Part shown: positions 1 through 7,313 of the stretch, piece after piece | Layout of the letters: the number at the start of each line of letters is the position of its first letter | Numbering within the stretch: position 1 is the stretch's first letter | DNA from: Coemansia sp. RSA 922 | Taxonomy: Eukaryota > Kickxellomycota > Kickxellomycetes > Kickxellales > Kickxellaceae | DNA length: 14,432 nucleotides | Direction: 5' to 3' | Assembly (NCBI GenBank): GCA_027577415.1 | Contig: JANBQS010000620.1 | Location: 1 to 14,432 of the forward strand | Position numbers and translations under genes: made by a program | The notes under the pieces: model-generated | What the model saw: the letters and a program-made list of their open reading frames with translations, nothing else | Database searches by the model: none | Told to the model about the DNA's origin: nothing

Positions 1-2321
1 AGGCGCATCAGGTCGTCGTTGGCAGCAATAGCAGTGATGGCGCTGACTGTGCTAACAATGTCGGCCGAAACCCGATCAGCGACATCGTCAGTGGCCATCG
101 ATGCATCGGGCGAGGCAGCAAAGAGCTCGCCAATGTGAGCACCGTAGTGTTCTAGCTGGAGCTTGAGTGCGTCTACTACATGGTTCTCAGGCAAATCGGG
201 GCAGCGGCGCAAGGCGATGTTGACCAGAGTCCAGGCAGGGTCGCTGGCAAGAATGGGGGTTCCTTTAAAGTCGACGCGAGCCAGCAAGTGCGGCAGTAGG
301 CCGGGCGCTGGAGCGTGGGTGTTACATAGACCGCAGTTAGTAAGCATAAACTCAACCACGCGCGGCGCAAAGAGCGGGAGCTGTGACGACCGCGACAGGC
401 CCAGCGGCTCTGCAAAGCACCTACGCATAACAGAGGTCATGAGATGCGCACTGATCCACGTTGGGTGCTCGTCGTCGGCCAGGTCGCCAGAGACATTTTT
501 GACGCCAATGTGGTCCATGAAGAGCTGCGTGTATTGGTCGCCGTCGACAGCTTCCGAGACATCAGTGAGTGCCAGTAGCACTTCGTTTTCGTGGCGCTGC
601 GTAGTTTCGCGACGCTGACGCACGTCTTGGAACAGTTTGCCACCGACTGACGAGTGCTTTTCTGCTAGCGCAGACGCCGTGCCATCTACAATGGCCTCCC
701 ATCCGCTGCGCAGAACGCCTAGTCCTTGCTCTTGTTCTTCGTGGAGCAAAATGTTGGACGAGTGGATGGACTTTGCCCGTGTCGACTGCTCCTCGGGATC
801 GACATAGTACTTTGCGTTGTTTTTCAGCCGCAGCGAGGCCAGCAGCGTGACGGGAGGAAGGAGCGCTGACACGACAAAGGTCTCCACATCCCACGCAATA
901 CTCGCGTCGGCGAGAGCAGCAGCAGCAGTCGCTGCCTTCTTTTTAGTCTTGGCAGGGCGTGCAGCAGACAGGTCATGTGCGCCATCCAGCGCCGCATGCG
1001 AGTCGGCAGTGTGCGCAACCGTGACTGCAATTGAGATTTGGTCATTGGGAGCACCAGACTCGCTCAGGCGTGGGTTCAGGGTCTGCACTTGGTATATTAG
1101 CCGAGGCAGCGACGAGCCCTTGGATCTAGCAAGCAGATGTGCTGACGCAATTGGAAGCGACTTTTCGGCGTGCAGGCAGCCGTACTGGATATCCCAGACC
1201 GACAACACACTTTCGTACGGACCCTTGCTGGCATGAGAAACAACGCTGTGTGTTCCGACGATCGCCACGTACTTTTCCGTCAGCGCCGCTAGCGCCAACG
1301 GTGACTGCGTAAGAAGGTTGGTTGCCAAAACGCTACCCTGTCGACTGTCATTCACGCATGGAACAAATCCGCGGAGCACCACCTCACTCGCCCTCTCAAA
1401 CTGAATCGGATCTTCAAGTGCGGAGCTGCCGATTACGAGGTTGAGCTGCTGGTATACTCCTGCTTCGGTAAGCATGGTCAATACTCCAGCGTCGGCATCA
1501 AACGCGCACGCCAGGGGTTGCGTGGTCAAATAGGCGGGGCTGATCTGCGTAGTTCCTACCTCGACGATGCAGGACTCGGTGCCGTCAATGGCCAGCAATG
1601 TCGCATGGTAGGCAAAGGCCCCAGCGACTTCGGCGTCTGGCACACGGACAAGGGTCAGCGCAAGCAAGTAGTCGCCGCCCATCCACTCGGCAACTTGGCG
1701 CGAGTCGAGATACGAACGCATGCTCTGTGACACGGCAATGGGCTGGTACCAGATCAGCTGCGTCTGACCCGACACTGGCGACTTGGTGGCATACACCTTG
1801 CTTAGCTGCGCGTTGGTCAGCGTCAGAGATCCGTCGCGGTGTACCACAAGGAGGTGGCCAGCGGTGGTTACTCCAGGCTCTAAGGAAAAGATCGGCGCAG
1901 AGAGCGTTGTTGAAAGCTTGTCATCTAGGCCAACGCTGTCGATACCTCGATCGGTCCACCGCCACACCACCGCACCCTGATCCTTGCTAGAAATACCGTC
2001 GGCCGTGTCTAGCACAACATAAACGTATGAATCAGAGTCGCCATCCTGCTTTGCGAGGTATTTGGCCGGGCACGCAAAGCGCACATTGGCCGGGAACGTC
2101 CACGACCGGAGGCACTTGCTGTCTGCGGTGGAGTATATTTGAATGCCCTCGCCTTGGGCTGTTACCAACACTTGGCCGCTTGAACTCGCTGTGGGTACGC
2201 TGCCCTTTGTGCGATAGAGTGAATCGATGGGGCTGACAGCTGCCGGGAACTGCGCTCTGTCAGTGGTAACCGTAAGCTTGACAAGCTCCTCGGGGTCCTC
2301 GATAAACGCACTGGCAGACAT
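1..2321 (-). CDS. NOL11: NOL11/Utp8-like SSU processome (t-UTP) subunit, C-terminus cut by window edge
   Basis: An uninterrupted reading frame of 773 codons runs from the ATG at 2321 to the left edge; I read it codon by codon and found no stop. The family acts in the nucleolus, in the t-UTP subcomplex of the small-subunit processome, where it helps pre-rRNA transcription and 18S processing; human NOL11 is the counterpart of yeast Utp8. Resemblance seen: a segment near residues 350-400 reading LAALTEKYVAIVGTH then SVLSVWDIQYGCLH, matching the NOL11 pattern LTALDQDHVAVLG then CLSVWNIKFQTLQ. A second match is IALRRCPDLPE near residue 705, close to the human QFPDIPE region. The N-terminal ~440 residues look like a beta-propeller. 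A Lys-rich patch, AKTKKKAA (about residue 457), may be a nuclear signal. Human NOL11 is about 719 residues, so this protein is longer and is still incomplete here. Start choice: first ATG, 16-40 nt downstream of an AT-rich tract. Family call fairly sure; the choice between the names NOL11 and Utp8 is less so. Confidence 0.8.
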   Translation of the reverse strand, partial: MSASAFIEDPEELVKLTVTTDRAQFPAAVSPIDSLYRTKGSVPTASSSGQVLVTAQGEGIQIYSTADSKCLRSWTFPANVRFACPAKYLAKQDGDSDSYVYVVLDTADGISSKDQGAVVWRWTDRGIDSVGLDDKLSTTLSAPIFSLEPGVTTAGHLLVVHRDGSLTLTNAQLSKVYATKSPVSGQTQLIWYQPIAVSQSMRSYLDSRQVAEWMGGDYLLALTLVRVPDAEVAGAFAYHATLLAIDGTESCIVEVGTTQISPAYLTTQPLACAFDADAGVLTMLTEAGVYQQLNLVIGSSALEDPIQFERASEVVLRGFVPCVNDSRQGSVLATNLLTQSPLALAALTEKYVAIVGTHSVVSHASKGPYESVLSVWDIQYGCLHAEKSLPIASAHLLARSKGSSLPRLIYQVQTLNPRLSESGAPNDQISIAVTVAHTADSHAALDGAHDLSAARPAKTKKKAATAAAALADASIAWDVETFVVSALLPPVTLLASLRLKNNAKYYVDPEEQSTRAKSIHSSNILLHEEQEQGLGVLRSGWEAIVDGTASALAEKHSSVGGKLFQDVRQRRETTQRHENEVLLALTDVSEAVDGDQYTQLFMDHIGVKNVSGDLADDEHPTWISAHLMTSVMRRCFAEPLGLSRSSQLPLFAPRVVEFMLTNCGLCNTHAPAPGLLPHLLARVDFKGTPILASDPAWTLVNIALRRCPDLPENHVVDALKLQLEHYGAHIGELFAASPDASMATDDVADRVSADIVSTVSAITAIAANDDLMR

Positions 2322-2732
2322 TGCGGCAAATGCAAAGTATAATATAATATAGTAGATATATAGAGAGCTGCGCGCGAAGAAGGGAGTATCTGTGGCAAGA
2401 GTTTGCTAAACAGCTCAAGAAATAATTTTTTTTTTTCAAGGTTGATGATTGATCACCCAATTAGTACACGTGACTCTGTCTGCTATTGGTGGTTAGAGCC
2501 AGTTCCTGCTAGCGTTACTGCTTGGATCAGCTCCATTCGCATGACAATGCAGAGAAATGCTAGCAAATAACTTTGTTGTAGCGTGGCTTGGCAAGGGGAG
2601 GATGGAGGCGTCTTTGCTCAGTTGGCATCTCCATCCCCCCCATGTGTGTGGGGGGGAGAGATCTTCCGCCGACCTTCTTTGCCTCCGCACTTATGTTCAA
2701 TCGATAATATTTTGTATCTTTCTGCCAGAGTG
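2322..2732. promoter_or_regulatory. Divergent promoter between NOL11-like and LCB3-like genes
   Basis: This 411-bp spacer separates two divergently transcribed genes. Seen in it: an AT-rich tract at 2338-2361 just upstream of the NOL11-like ATG; a 12-13 nt T run around 2425-2436; CCAAT at 2457-2461 on the plus strand; CACGTG at 2467-2472, in the context CACGTGAC, which fits the bHLH/Cbf1-type site; CCAAT on the minus strand (ATTGG at 2485-2489); and the GC-rich inverted repeats at 2595-2656. The two CCAAT boxes face opposite ways and bracket the CACGTG within 33 bp, a layout that suits a shared bidirectional promoter. Function is inferred from motifs only. Confidence 0.5.
2595..2656 (+). repeat. 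Overlapping inverted repeats that could form two alternative hairpins
   Basis: Arm A (2595-2607, GGGGAGGATGGAG) pairs with arm B (2629-2641, CTCCATCCCCCCC) at 12 of 13 positions across a 21-nt loop. The C run of arm B (2635-2641) can instead pair with the seven-G run at 2650-2656 across an 8-nt loop. Arm B cannot be in both stems at once. The element lies 77-138 nt upstream of the LCB3-like ATG, so it may be in the 5' leader. The sequence is plain; any role is inference. Confidence 0.6.
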
Positions 2733-4067
2733 ATGACATCTCGGTTCCAGCTAGACGAAGACATTGATGCGACCGTCAAACCCACGTTGTTTGTAAAGGC
2801 GCCAGAGTCGGCGTACCAGGCTGTGTACTCCCCCACACGGCAGCTACTGCGACGGATCATCGTGGAGGAAGTGGAGCGCGAGATGGCGCAGCTCGCAGCA
2901 ATTCAAAAGAAGTACCGAACGCCAGCACTGGACCGGCTCTTTGTGTTTACGGGAATGCTGGGAAACCACACGTTTTTCCTGCTAGCGCTTCCGTTCCTAC
3001 ACGTATTCGGCCTGGGCCTCTTTGCGCGTGGCTTAACGTTTGTTGTGCTCTGGTCAGTGTACTTGAGCGGTGCAGCCAAGGACTACATTAGCGCGCCGAG
3101 ACCAGCTAGTCCCCCAGTAGCCCAAATAACTCAGAGCCCAGCGCATACGCTAGAGTACGGATTTCCCTCATCCCACACAGCGTACGTGGTGGCCTCGATT
3201 GCATATTGCTCTTACTTTATGCTGGGAGTCTGGAGCACCCACCTTCTGTGGCCATGCACGCTGTGGGCTGTCGGACTTGTAGTAATCGTTGGGCGCATAT
3301 ACTGTGGACTGCACTCCTTCATCGACGTTGCTGGCGGCACAGTCATTGGATTGGCAGAAGCGCTGGTCTTCATAATGCTCTACGACAGAATTGACGCGCT
3401 GCTGTTGTCGGCGGCCGGCCCACTATACATGTCAGTCTTTGTCTATACGGCACTCATGGCCATTCCGCCGTCGCTCGATCTGTGCCCGTGCTGCATTGAC
3501 TCAGTATGTGCCACGTCAGTCACGCTGGGTTTAGCCATCGGTACCTGGATTTATGCACGGCTGCCGTTCTTGTGGCTCAATGGCCACCGCGACCGCATTG
3601 CGTGGGACAGCTCACTTACACTTGGCCAGAACCTGTTGCGCTGCCTCATCGTCATTGCACTCATTGTTGCCTGGAAGCTGGCTTCCAAGCCTGTTATGAT
3701 TGGTCTGGCTAAGCAACTATTTGTGCCTGCTCTCGACGTGCCTACTACGCCTAGCGTGGGCACCACGCCGTGCTGTGAGAGCGACACGGGATCTGATACC
3801 GTAAGCGAATCGGGCTATGCCCAGGCTGCCCAAGATGGACGAGGGTTTAAGGACTGCGACAGTGCCGAAGTCACTGCTTTTATCGAGAAAAACTACCCAA
3901 CTCCAAGTGCTGAATCCATCAAGACTGGCCGCTATGGCACATATGAGATCATGGCATCCCCCGAAAACATTGCTCGAGTGCCCATCTACGCTGGCATAGG
4001 CATAATTGCCTGCGCAGTTGCGCCTGTGGCATACTACTACTTGGGCCTTTTGCCAATACAACAATGA
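2733..4067 (+). CDS. LCB3: LCB3/YSR2-type sphingoid base-1-phosphate phosphatase
   Basis: This is a 444-residue integral membrane lipid phosphatase of the PAP2 superfamily, expected in the endoplasmic reticulum. It would dephosphorylate dihydrosphingosine- and phytosphingosine-1-phosphate and return sphingoid bases to ceramide synthesis. All three catalytic motifs are present: K116 X6 R123-P124 (KDYISAPRP), P145-S-S-H148, and R188 X5 H194 X3 D198 (RIYCGLHSFID). The stretch SAPRPASPPVAQIT and the GRIYCGLHSFID block closely follow the yeast Lcb3 pattern, which separates it from diacylglycerol-pyrophosphate phosphatases. Hydrophobic segments lie near residues 70-112, 150-187, 198-218, 230-245, 258-282, 300-315 and 416-438. 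The tail near 345-375 is Ser/Asp/Glu-rich and probably cytosolic. Start choice: the open frame reaches back to 2583, but there the codon is GTG; 2733 is the first in-frame ATG and follows an AT-rich leader. No intron is visible. The neighbour on the left is divergent. Confidence 0.9.
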   Translation: MTSRFQLDEDIDATVKPTLFVKAPESAYQAVYSPTRQLLRRIIVEEVEREMAQLAAIQKKYRTPALDRLFVFTGMLGNHTFFLLALPFLHVFGLGLFARGLTFVVLWSVYLSGAAKDYISAPRPASPPVAQITQSPAHTLEYGFPSSHTAYVVASIAYCSYFMLGVWSTHLLWPCTLWAVGLVVIVGRIYCGLHSFIDVAGGTVIGLAEALVFIMLYDRIDALLLSAAGPLYMSVFVYTALMAIPPSLDLCPCCIDSVCATSVTLGLAIGTWIYARLPFLWLNGHRDRIAWDSSLTLGQNLLRCLIVIALIVAWKLASKPVMIGLAKQLFVPALDVPTTPSVGTTPCCESDTGSDTVSESGYAQAAQDGRGFKDCDSAEVTAFIEKNYPTPSAESIKTGRYGTYEIMASPENIARVPIYAGIGIIACAVAPVAYYYLGLLPIQQ

Positions 4068-4527
4068 GCCAGATCAGATCAGATCAGACATATTTTCATC
4101 TACGTGAATTGTCAAGCTTTTGCAATTTTTTTTTTGTTTTCTCCCTCTTCCTCTTCATAAATTTTTTCGAGAGAATTTTGTGGAAAAAGGTTAGTAAACG
4201 CAGCGGTGTCTCAACTTGTGTCTGTCCTATGCTAATAGTGATGAGAAAAGGTGTACGTGATGTTTACTCGTAAACACTTGATCCATTAGGTCTACATGTT
4301 AGTCTAATTGTTCCTTCTGACCCCAGCAAGCTACGACATGTGTGTATGTGAGGCTGTTTCATTCGACTTTTCTGCTAATCTGGCAAATTCACTCTTTGTT
4401 TACGTTTTCGTAGGTCTCCCATTCTCCGAAGCCGTCTGGCTTTTTTCAGTGTTTTTCGTTTTCATTCCAATAATAAATCTAATCTCTCCATTATTACTTT
4501 ATTTTTATTTCTTCAATTAGTGCAGGA
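4068..4527. other. T-rich spacer: LCB3 3' end and INTS7 leader/promoter
   Basis: This 460-bp stretch has no convincing gene. It starts with a pentamer repeat (about 3.8 copies of AGATC, 4071-4089) just after the LCB3 stop, and then becomes pyrimidine/T-rich at about 4110-4170 and 4340-4520. AATAAA at 4472-4477 is only about 50 nt before the INTS7 ATG, overlapping a CCAAT at 4467-4471. A CTAAT (4479-4483) followed by a pyrimidine tract and AG at 4520 or 4525 resembles an intron 3' end, so a 5'-UTR intron with a donor such as GTACGT at 4253 is possible. Short hydrophobic open frames here (4064-4273, 4308-4520) look like by-products of T-richness. Confidence 0.5.
4071..4089 (+). repeat. AGATC pentamer tandem repeat
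   Basis: Three full copies and a partial fourth copy of AGATC begin 3 nt after the LCB3-like stop codon. This is a short microsatellite in the 3' UTR with no visible function. Confidence 0.8.
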
Positions 4528-7284
4528 ATGGCCTTGTCAATTCAGGCAGCCGACGCTGCACACTCGTCTGACTGGGCATTCAAGCGCCTATTCAAGCTAG
4601 AGTCAGAATGCCGCTCGCCGACGCTTGCTGCTCAAGTGCAAGCGATAGGGCAATTCCCAAAGCTGTTTGACCAGTTCCCGTTCCCGACGCTAGTGGGCTC
4701 TGCGTTTTTGAAGCTCGGTGACCTGTTTTGCAACAGCCCTAATTCGCTTAGATACCACATCGCCCACGTATTCGCCGCGTCGCAGCACCACCTCCCTCAC
4801 ACAGCGTACGCCGAAGAGCTCCTGAGACGCATTCTTATAGTGCTGTACTCCAACGATCCGATCGCTCGTGTACTCGCGTTGCGTCTTATCGGCAACGCCT
4901 CTGTTGTGTTTGCAAAGTTCCCCGAGGCACAGCATGGCGTGCTGCTGCGATACCAATCCTCACACCCGCTAGAAGTAGCGGCTGCCGTGCACACTACAGA
5001 ATCCATGCTAAAGTACTCGCCCGGGTTTCTAAGCGTCGTGTGGGAGACGGTTATTGCCAAGGCCAGCGACACAAGCGTGCTAGATTCTGTACGCGCTCAG
5101 CTCATCCGCTCGCTCCGGCACGCGGCGCCCAACCTACAGCTGAGCACTTTGCTCTATGGCCACTGCAGCTTCTGGATGGATCAACCCGAAAGCACGATAG
5201 CAGTCAAAGAGGCAGCGCTGGCAGGTTGGAAGGCCGTCATCCAGCCCCACAACGAGCTCAAGCACGCTGACGCCGAGCGGGTCTCTCGCTTTGTCTTGCA
5301 CGAGCTCAGAAGTATGCGTCGTGCTGCACTGGCGCTGCTGGGAACGTGGAGGCCTAAACGATGCGATTTGGCTATGGACGCCGACGACATCAAAGGCCGC
5401 CTGGTCCAGTTCATTGAGTCGCAGCTCCAGCCATCGACAAACTCGTTCGATTTTTACTGTACCCGTCTAGCAGTCATCTCTCTCGCGCGCATCGAGGCCG
5501 CGCGTGCTATTGATGCGGCTCCTCAAAGCTGGGTGTTTGCCGAATCGCTTGTGAATACTGCCCTACAAGCGATCAGCGACCTAGCTTCTACGGCTGCATC
5601 CGACGCCGGCGCGTGTGAGCTGTCCACAAATGCCTTGCTTCACGACCTAGTGTATGCCACGATGCTTGTCGTTAATGTGGCGTCTATCTTGCATCGTCCA
5701 GAGTTGCTTCCGTCTGCTGCGGCTACTGTTGCGAGCTCATGGCGTGCGATTTCGAGCACTGCTGGACGTACCTGCAATAGGCGGCATGTCAAGCGTTTTC
5801 TTGAAACTACGTGGGCGTGGTGTACCAGGTCAGGCACGCAGTCAGCCCTGACCGCCTCGCTCGGTGATATGCTCGAGACGACTAATTGCCATGTATTTGA
5901 CGCGGTTATTGCCATTGCCTTAAGAGGCAGGCTTGGCGACTCGTTTATCACGCGGTGCGCTGGGCTTATTGAAAAGTACTCATGCACACCATCTTCAGAC
6001 GGCATGCAATATCGCACCCGCCACGCTCTGTGGAATTCAATAGCCATTCTCCTGGCGCACCATTTGTCGCCACGTACTGGATCCGACCAGCCCAGCTTCA
6101 ACATGGTCCCTGCCGATGCTGTTATCAAGTGGTGTACGGCTATAATGGCTCAGGATGGGAATGCTGAAAGTCGCGAGCTGTTTTACTCTAGCAGCGGTCC
6201 GCCAGCACACGCATGTCAAACCCTTTTATACTTGCTGGCTGCCAGTGGAAACTGGCAAGCCTTTGGCCTTCTTGTCAAGTCATTGCCCTCGCATAGGCTT
6301 AGTGCCGAATATCAAGAGTGGTTTGACGCAATGTCGCTGCTGGCCGAAGCCGAGTGCTTGCTCGATGACACTGACCAGTTCCTGACATTGATCGACTCAT
6401 CGCTCGGCATTTTGCGCGTCCTCCACAACCAGAGCCCTCGGCACAAATTCCAGATATTCATTGTGCAGATTCGCAAAGAGCTGGCCAGCCTTCTTGACGA
6501 CTTTAAAAGGAACACGCCTGCACAGCACGTCCACCCATCGTCATTATTGTTTGCGAGACTACAAACGAAGCGTACGCAGGATCTCACAGCACAAGTCAAC
6601 TTTGTGCTGGACGCCTTCTTGTCTGTAGATCCGATAACACGGAGTTGGCTTGAGGGTGTGCTGGCCACGCTGAATTCGATCGCTCAAGGCAGTGCTGGCG
6701 CTGGGGTCGTCCCTCCTCCCTTTACGCCTGGACCCTCATTCTTTTCGATGCCGCCAAACCCCGTCATCGATATTCAGACTCGACCGAACCTCGAGCCAGG
6801 CGAGGCCACTGTAGTTGCTGCTTCTGGTAGCCAGCTCCACGTTATTGTTGAGGGCTTTCTACAGTTCTCCAAGCACAAGCTTCCAGTGTCCCTGAAGGGC
6901 GTGCGAGTGGCCATGTGGCTTTCTCGGCGACCAAAGCAGGGCTCCGATCGGGACCTACTCAGCTGTGCCGGCTACAGTTTGGTTGCACGGAGCGCAAAGA
7001 ACCGGTCAACAGAGGAACTTGCGTATACAGAGGATATCAGCAGCGATGGCTGTGGCAACGACTGGAATGTAGCGCTGGCGTTCGACGCTGTGCTTGACGG
7101 CAACTACTTTGCGTGTCCTTGTGCCGTCACTATGCCGCAACTTGGCGCTGAGTTCAGCCATCACGATGTCACCGTAAGCGCACACATTCATGTCTCGTGT
7201 GCACTCGTTGACAGTTTGGACCGTGTGTGGTGGATTGGTCCGCATTGTAGCTATCCACTGACTATATCGACAACTGCGAAATAA
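4528..7284 (+). CDS. INTS7: Integrator complex subunit 7 (INTS7)-like protein
   Basis: This is a 918-residue, intron-free protein. INTS7 is an alpha-solenoid backbone subunit of Integrator, the nuclear complex that binds RNA polymerase II, cleaves nascent snRNAs and other transcripts, and carries PP2A. Resemblance seen: the N-terminal block with FPKLFDQFPFPTL then SAFLKLGDLFCNSPNSLR (residues about 43-75), matching the animal pattern FPRLFQKYPFPIL...SAFLKLADVF...NFLR; then IVLYSNDPIARVLALRLIGN (about 106-125) against VIHSNDPVARAITLRMLG; and HPLEVAAAVHTTESM against NVEVEAAVFAAANF. The C-terminal part from about 735 (FFSMPPNPVIDIQTRPNLEPG, then LHVIVEGFLQFSKHKLPVSLKGVRVAMWLS) matches the family's C-terminal beta domain. 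Human INTS7 is about 962 residues, so the length fits. The ATG at 4528 is the first in a TGCAGGA-ATG context. The stop lies inside an AATAAA. The neighbour on the right is convergent at 29 bp. I am confident of the family; activity in this organism is unknown. Confidence 0.9.
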   Translation: MALSIQAADAAHSSDWAFKRLFKLESECRSPTLAAQVQAIGQFPKLFDQFPFPTLVGSAFLKLGDLFCNSPNSLRYHIAHVFAASQHHLPHTAYAEELLRRILIVLYSNDPIARVLALRLIGNASVVFAKFPEAQHGVLLRYQSSHPLEVAAAVHTTESMLKYSPGFLSVVWETVIAKASDTSVLDSVRAQLIRSLRHAAPNLQLSTLLYGHCSFWMDQPESTIAVKEAALAGWKAVIQPHNELKHADAERVSRFVLHELRSMRRAALALLGTWRPKRCDLAMDADDIKGRLVQFIESQLQPSTNSFDFYCTRLAVISLARIEAARAIDAAPQSWVFAESLVNTALQAISDLASTAASDAGACELSTNALLHDLVYATMLVVNVASILHRPELLPSAAATVASSWRAISSTAGRTCNRRHVKRFLETTWAWCTRSGTQSALTASLGDMLETTNCHVFDAVIAIALRGRLGDSFITRCAGLIEKYSCTPSSDGMQYRTRHALWNSIAILLAHHLSPRTGSDQPSFNMVPADAVIKWCTAIMAQDGNAESRELFYSSSGPPAHACQTLLYLLAASGNWQAFGLLVKSLPSHRLSAEYQEWFDAMSLLAEAECLLDDTDQFLTLIDSSLGILRVLHNQSPRHKFQIFIVQIRKELASLLDDFKRNTPAQHVHPSSLLFARLQTKRTQDLTAQVNFVLDAFLSVDPITRSWLEGVLATLNSIAQGSAGAGVVPPPFTPGPSFFSMPPNPVIDIQTRPNLEPGEATVVAASGSQLHVIVEGFLQFSKHKLPVSLKGVRVAMWLSRRPKQGSDRDLLSCAGYSLVARSAKNRSTEELAYTEDISSDGCGNDWNVALAFDAVLDGNYFACPCAVTMPQLGAEFSHHDVTVSAHIHVSCALVDSLDRVWWIGPHCSYPLTISTTAK

Positions 7285-7285
7285 A
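7280..7285 (+). terminator. AATAAA poly(A) signal overlapping the INTS7 stop codon
   Basis: AATAAA contains the TAA stop (7282-7284) of the INTS7-like gene. If it is used, the plus-strand transcript would end inside the tail of the acetoacetyl-CoA synthetase gene. Motif seen; use inferred. Confidence 0.45.
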
Positions 7286-7296
7286 AATATAAGACG

Positions 7297-7302
7297 TTTA
7301 TT
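7297..7302 (-). terminator. AATAAA poly(A) signal for acetoacetyl-CoA synthetase
   Basis: TTTATT on the plus strand reads AATAAA on the minus strand, 12-17 nt after the stop codon at 7314. It is the only such signal close to this stop. Confidence 0.5.
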
Positions 7303-7313
7303 AACGTAACTGT

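Noticed and set aside
163..1236. Several plus-strand frames opposite the NOL11-like gene
   Set aside because: The minus-strand frame is open for 773 codons with recognisable NOL11 blocks; the plus-strand frames are short and shadow it.
2583..2732. A 50-residue N-terminal extension of the LCB3-like protein
   Set aside because: The frame opens with GTG at 2583 and contains no ATG before 2733. The extension has no family resemblance and includes the C7/G7 hairpin tracts.
4308..4520. A hydrophobic 70-residue frame in the T-rich spacer
   Set aside because: Phe/Leu/Ile-rich translation is what T-rich DNA gives by chance. It lies directly in the INTS7 promoter or leader and shows no family match.
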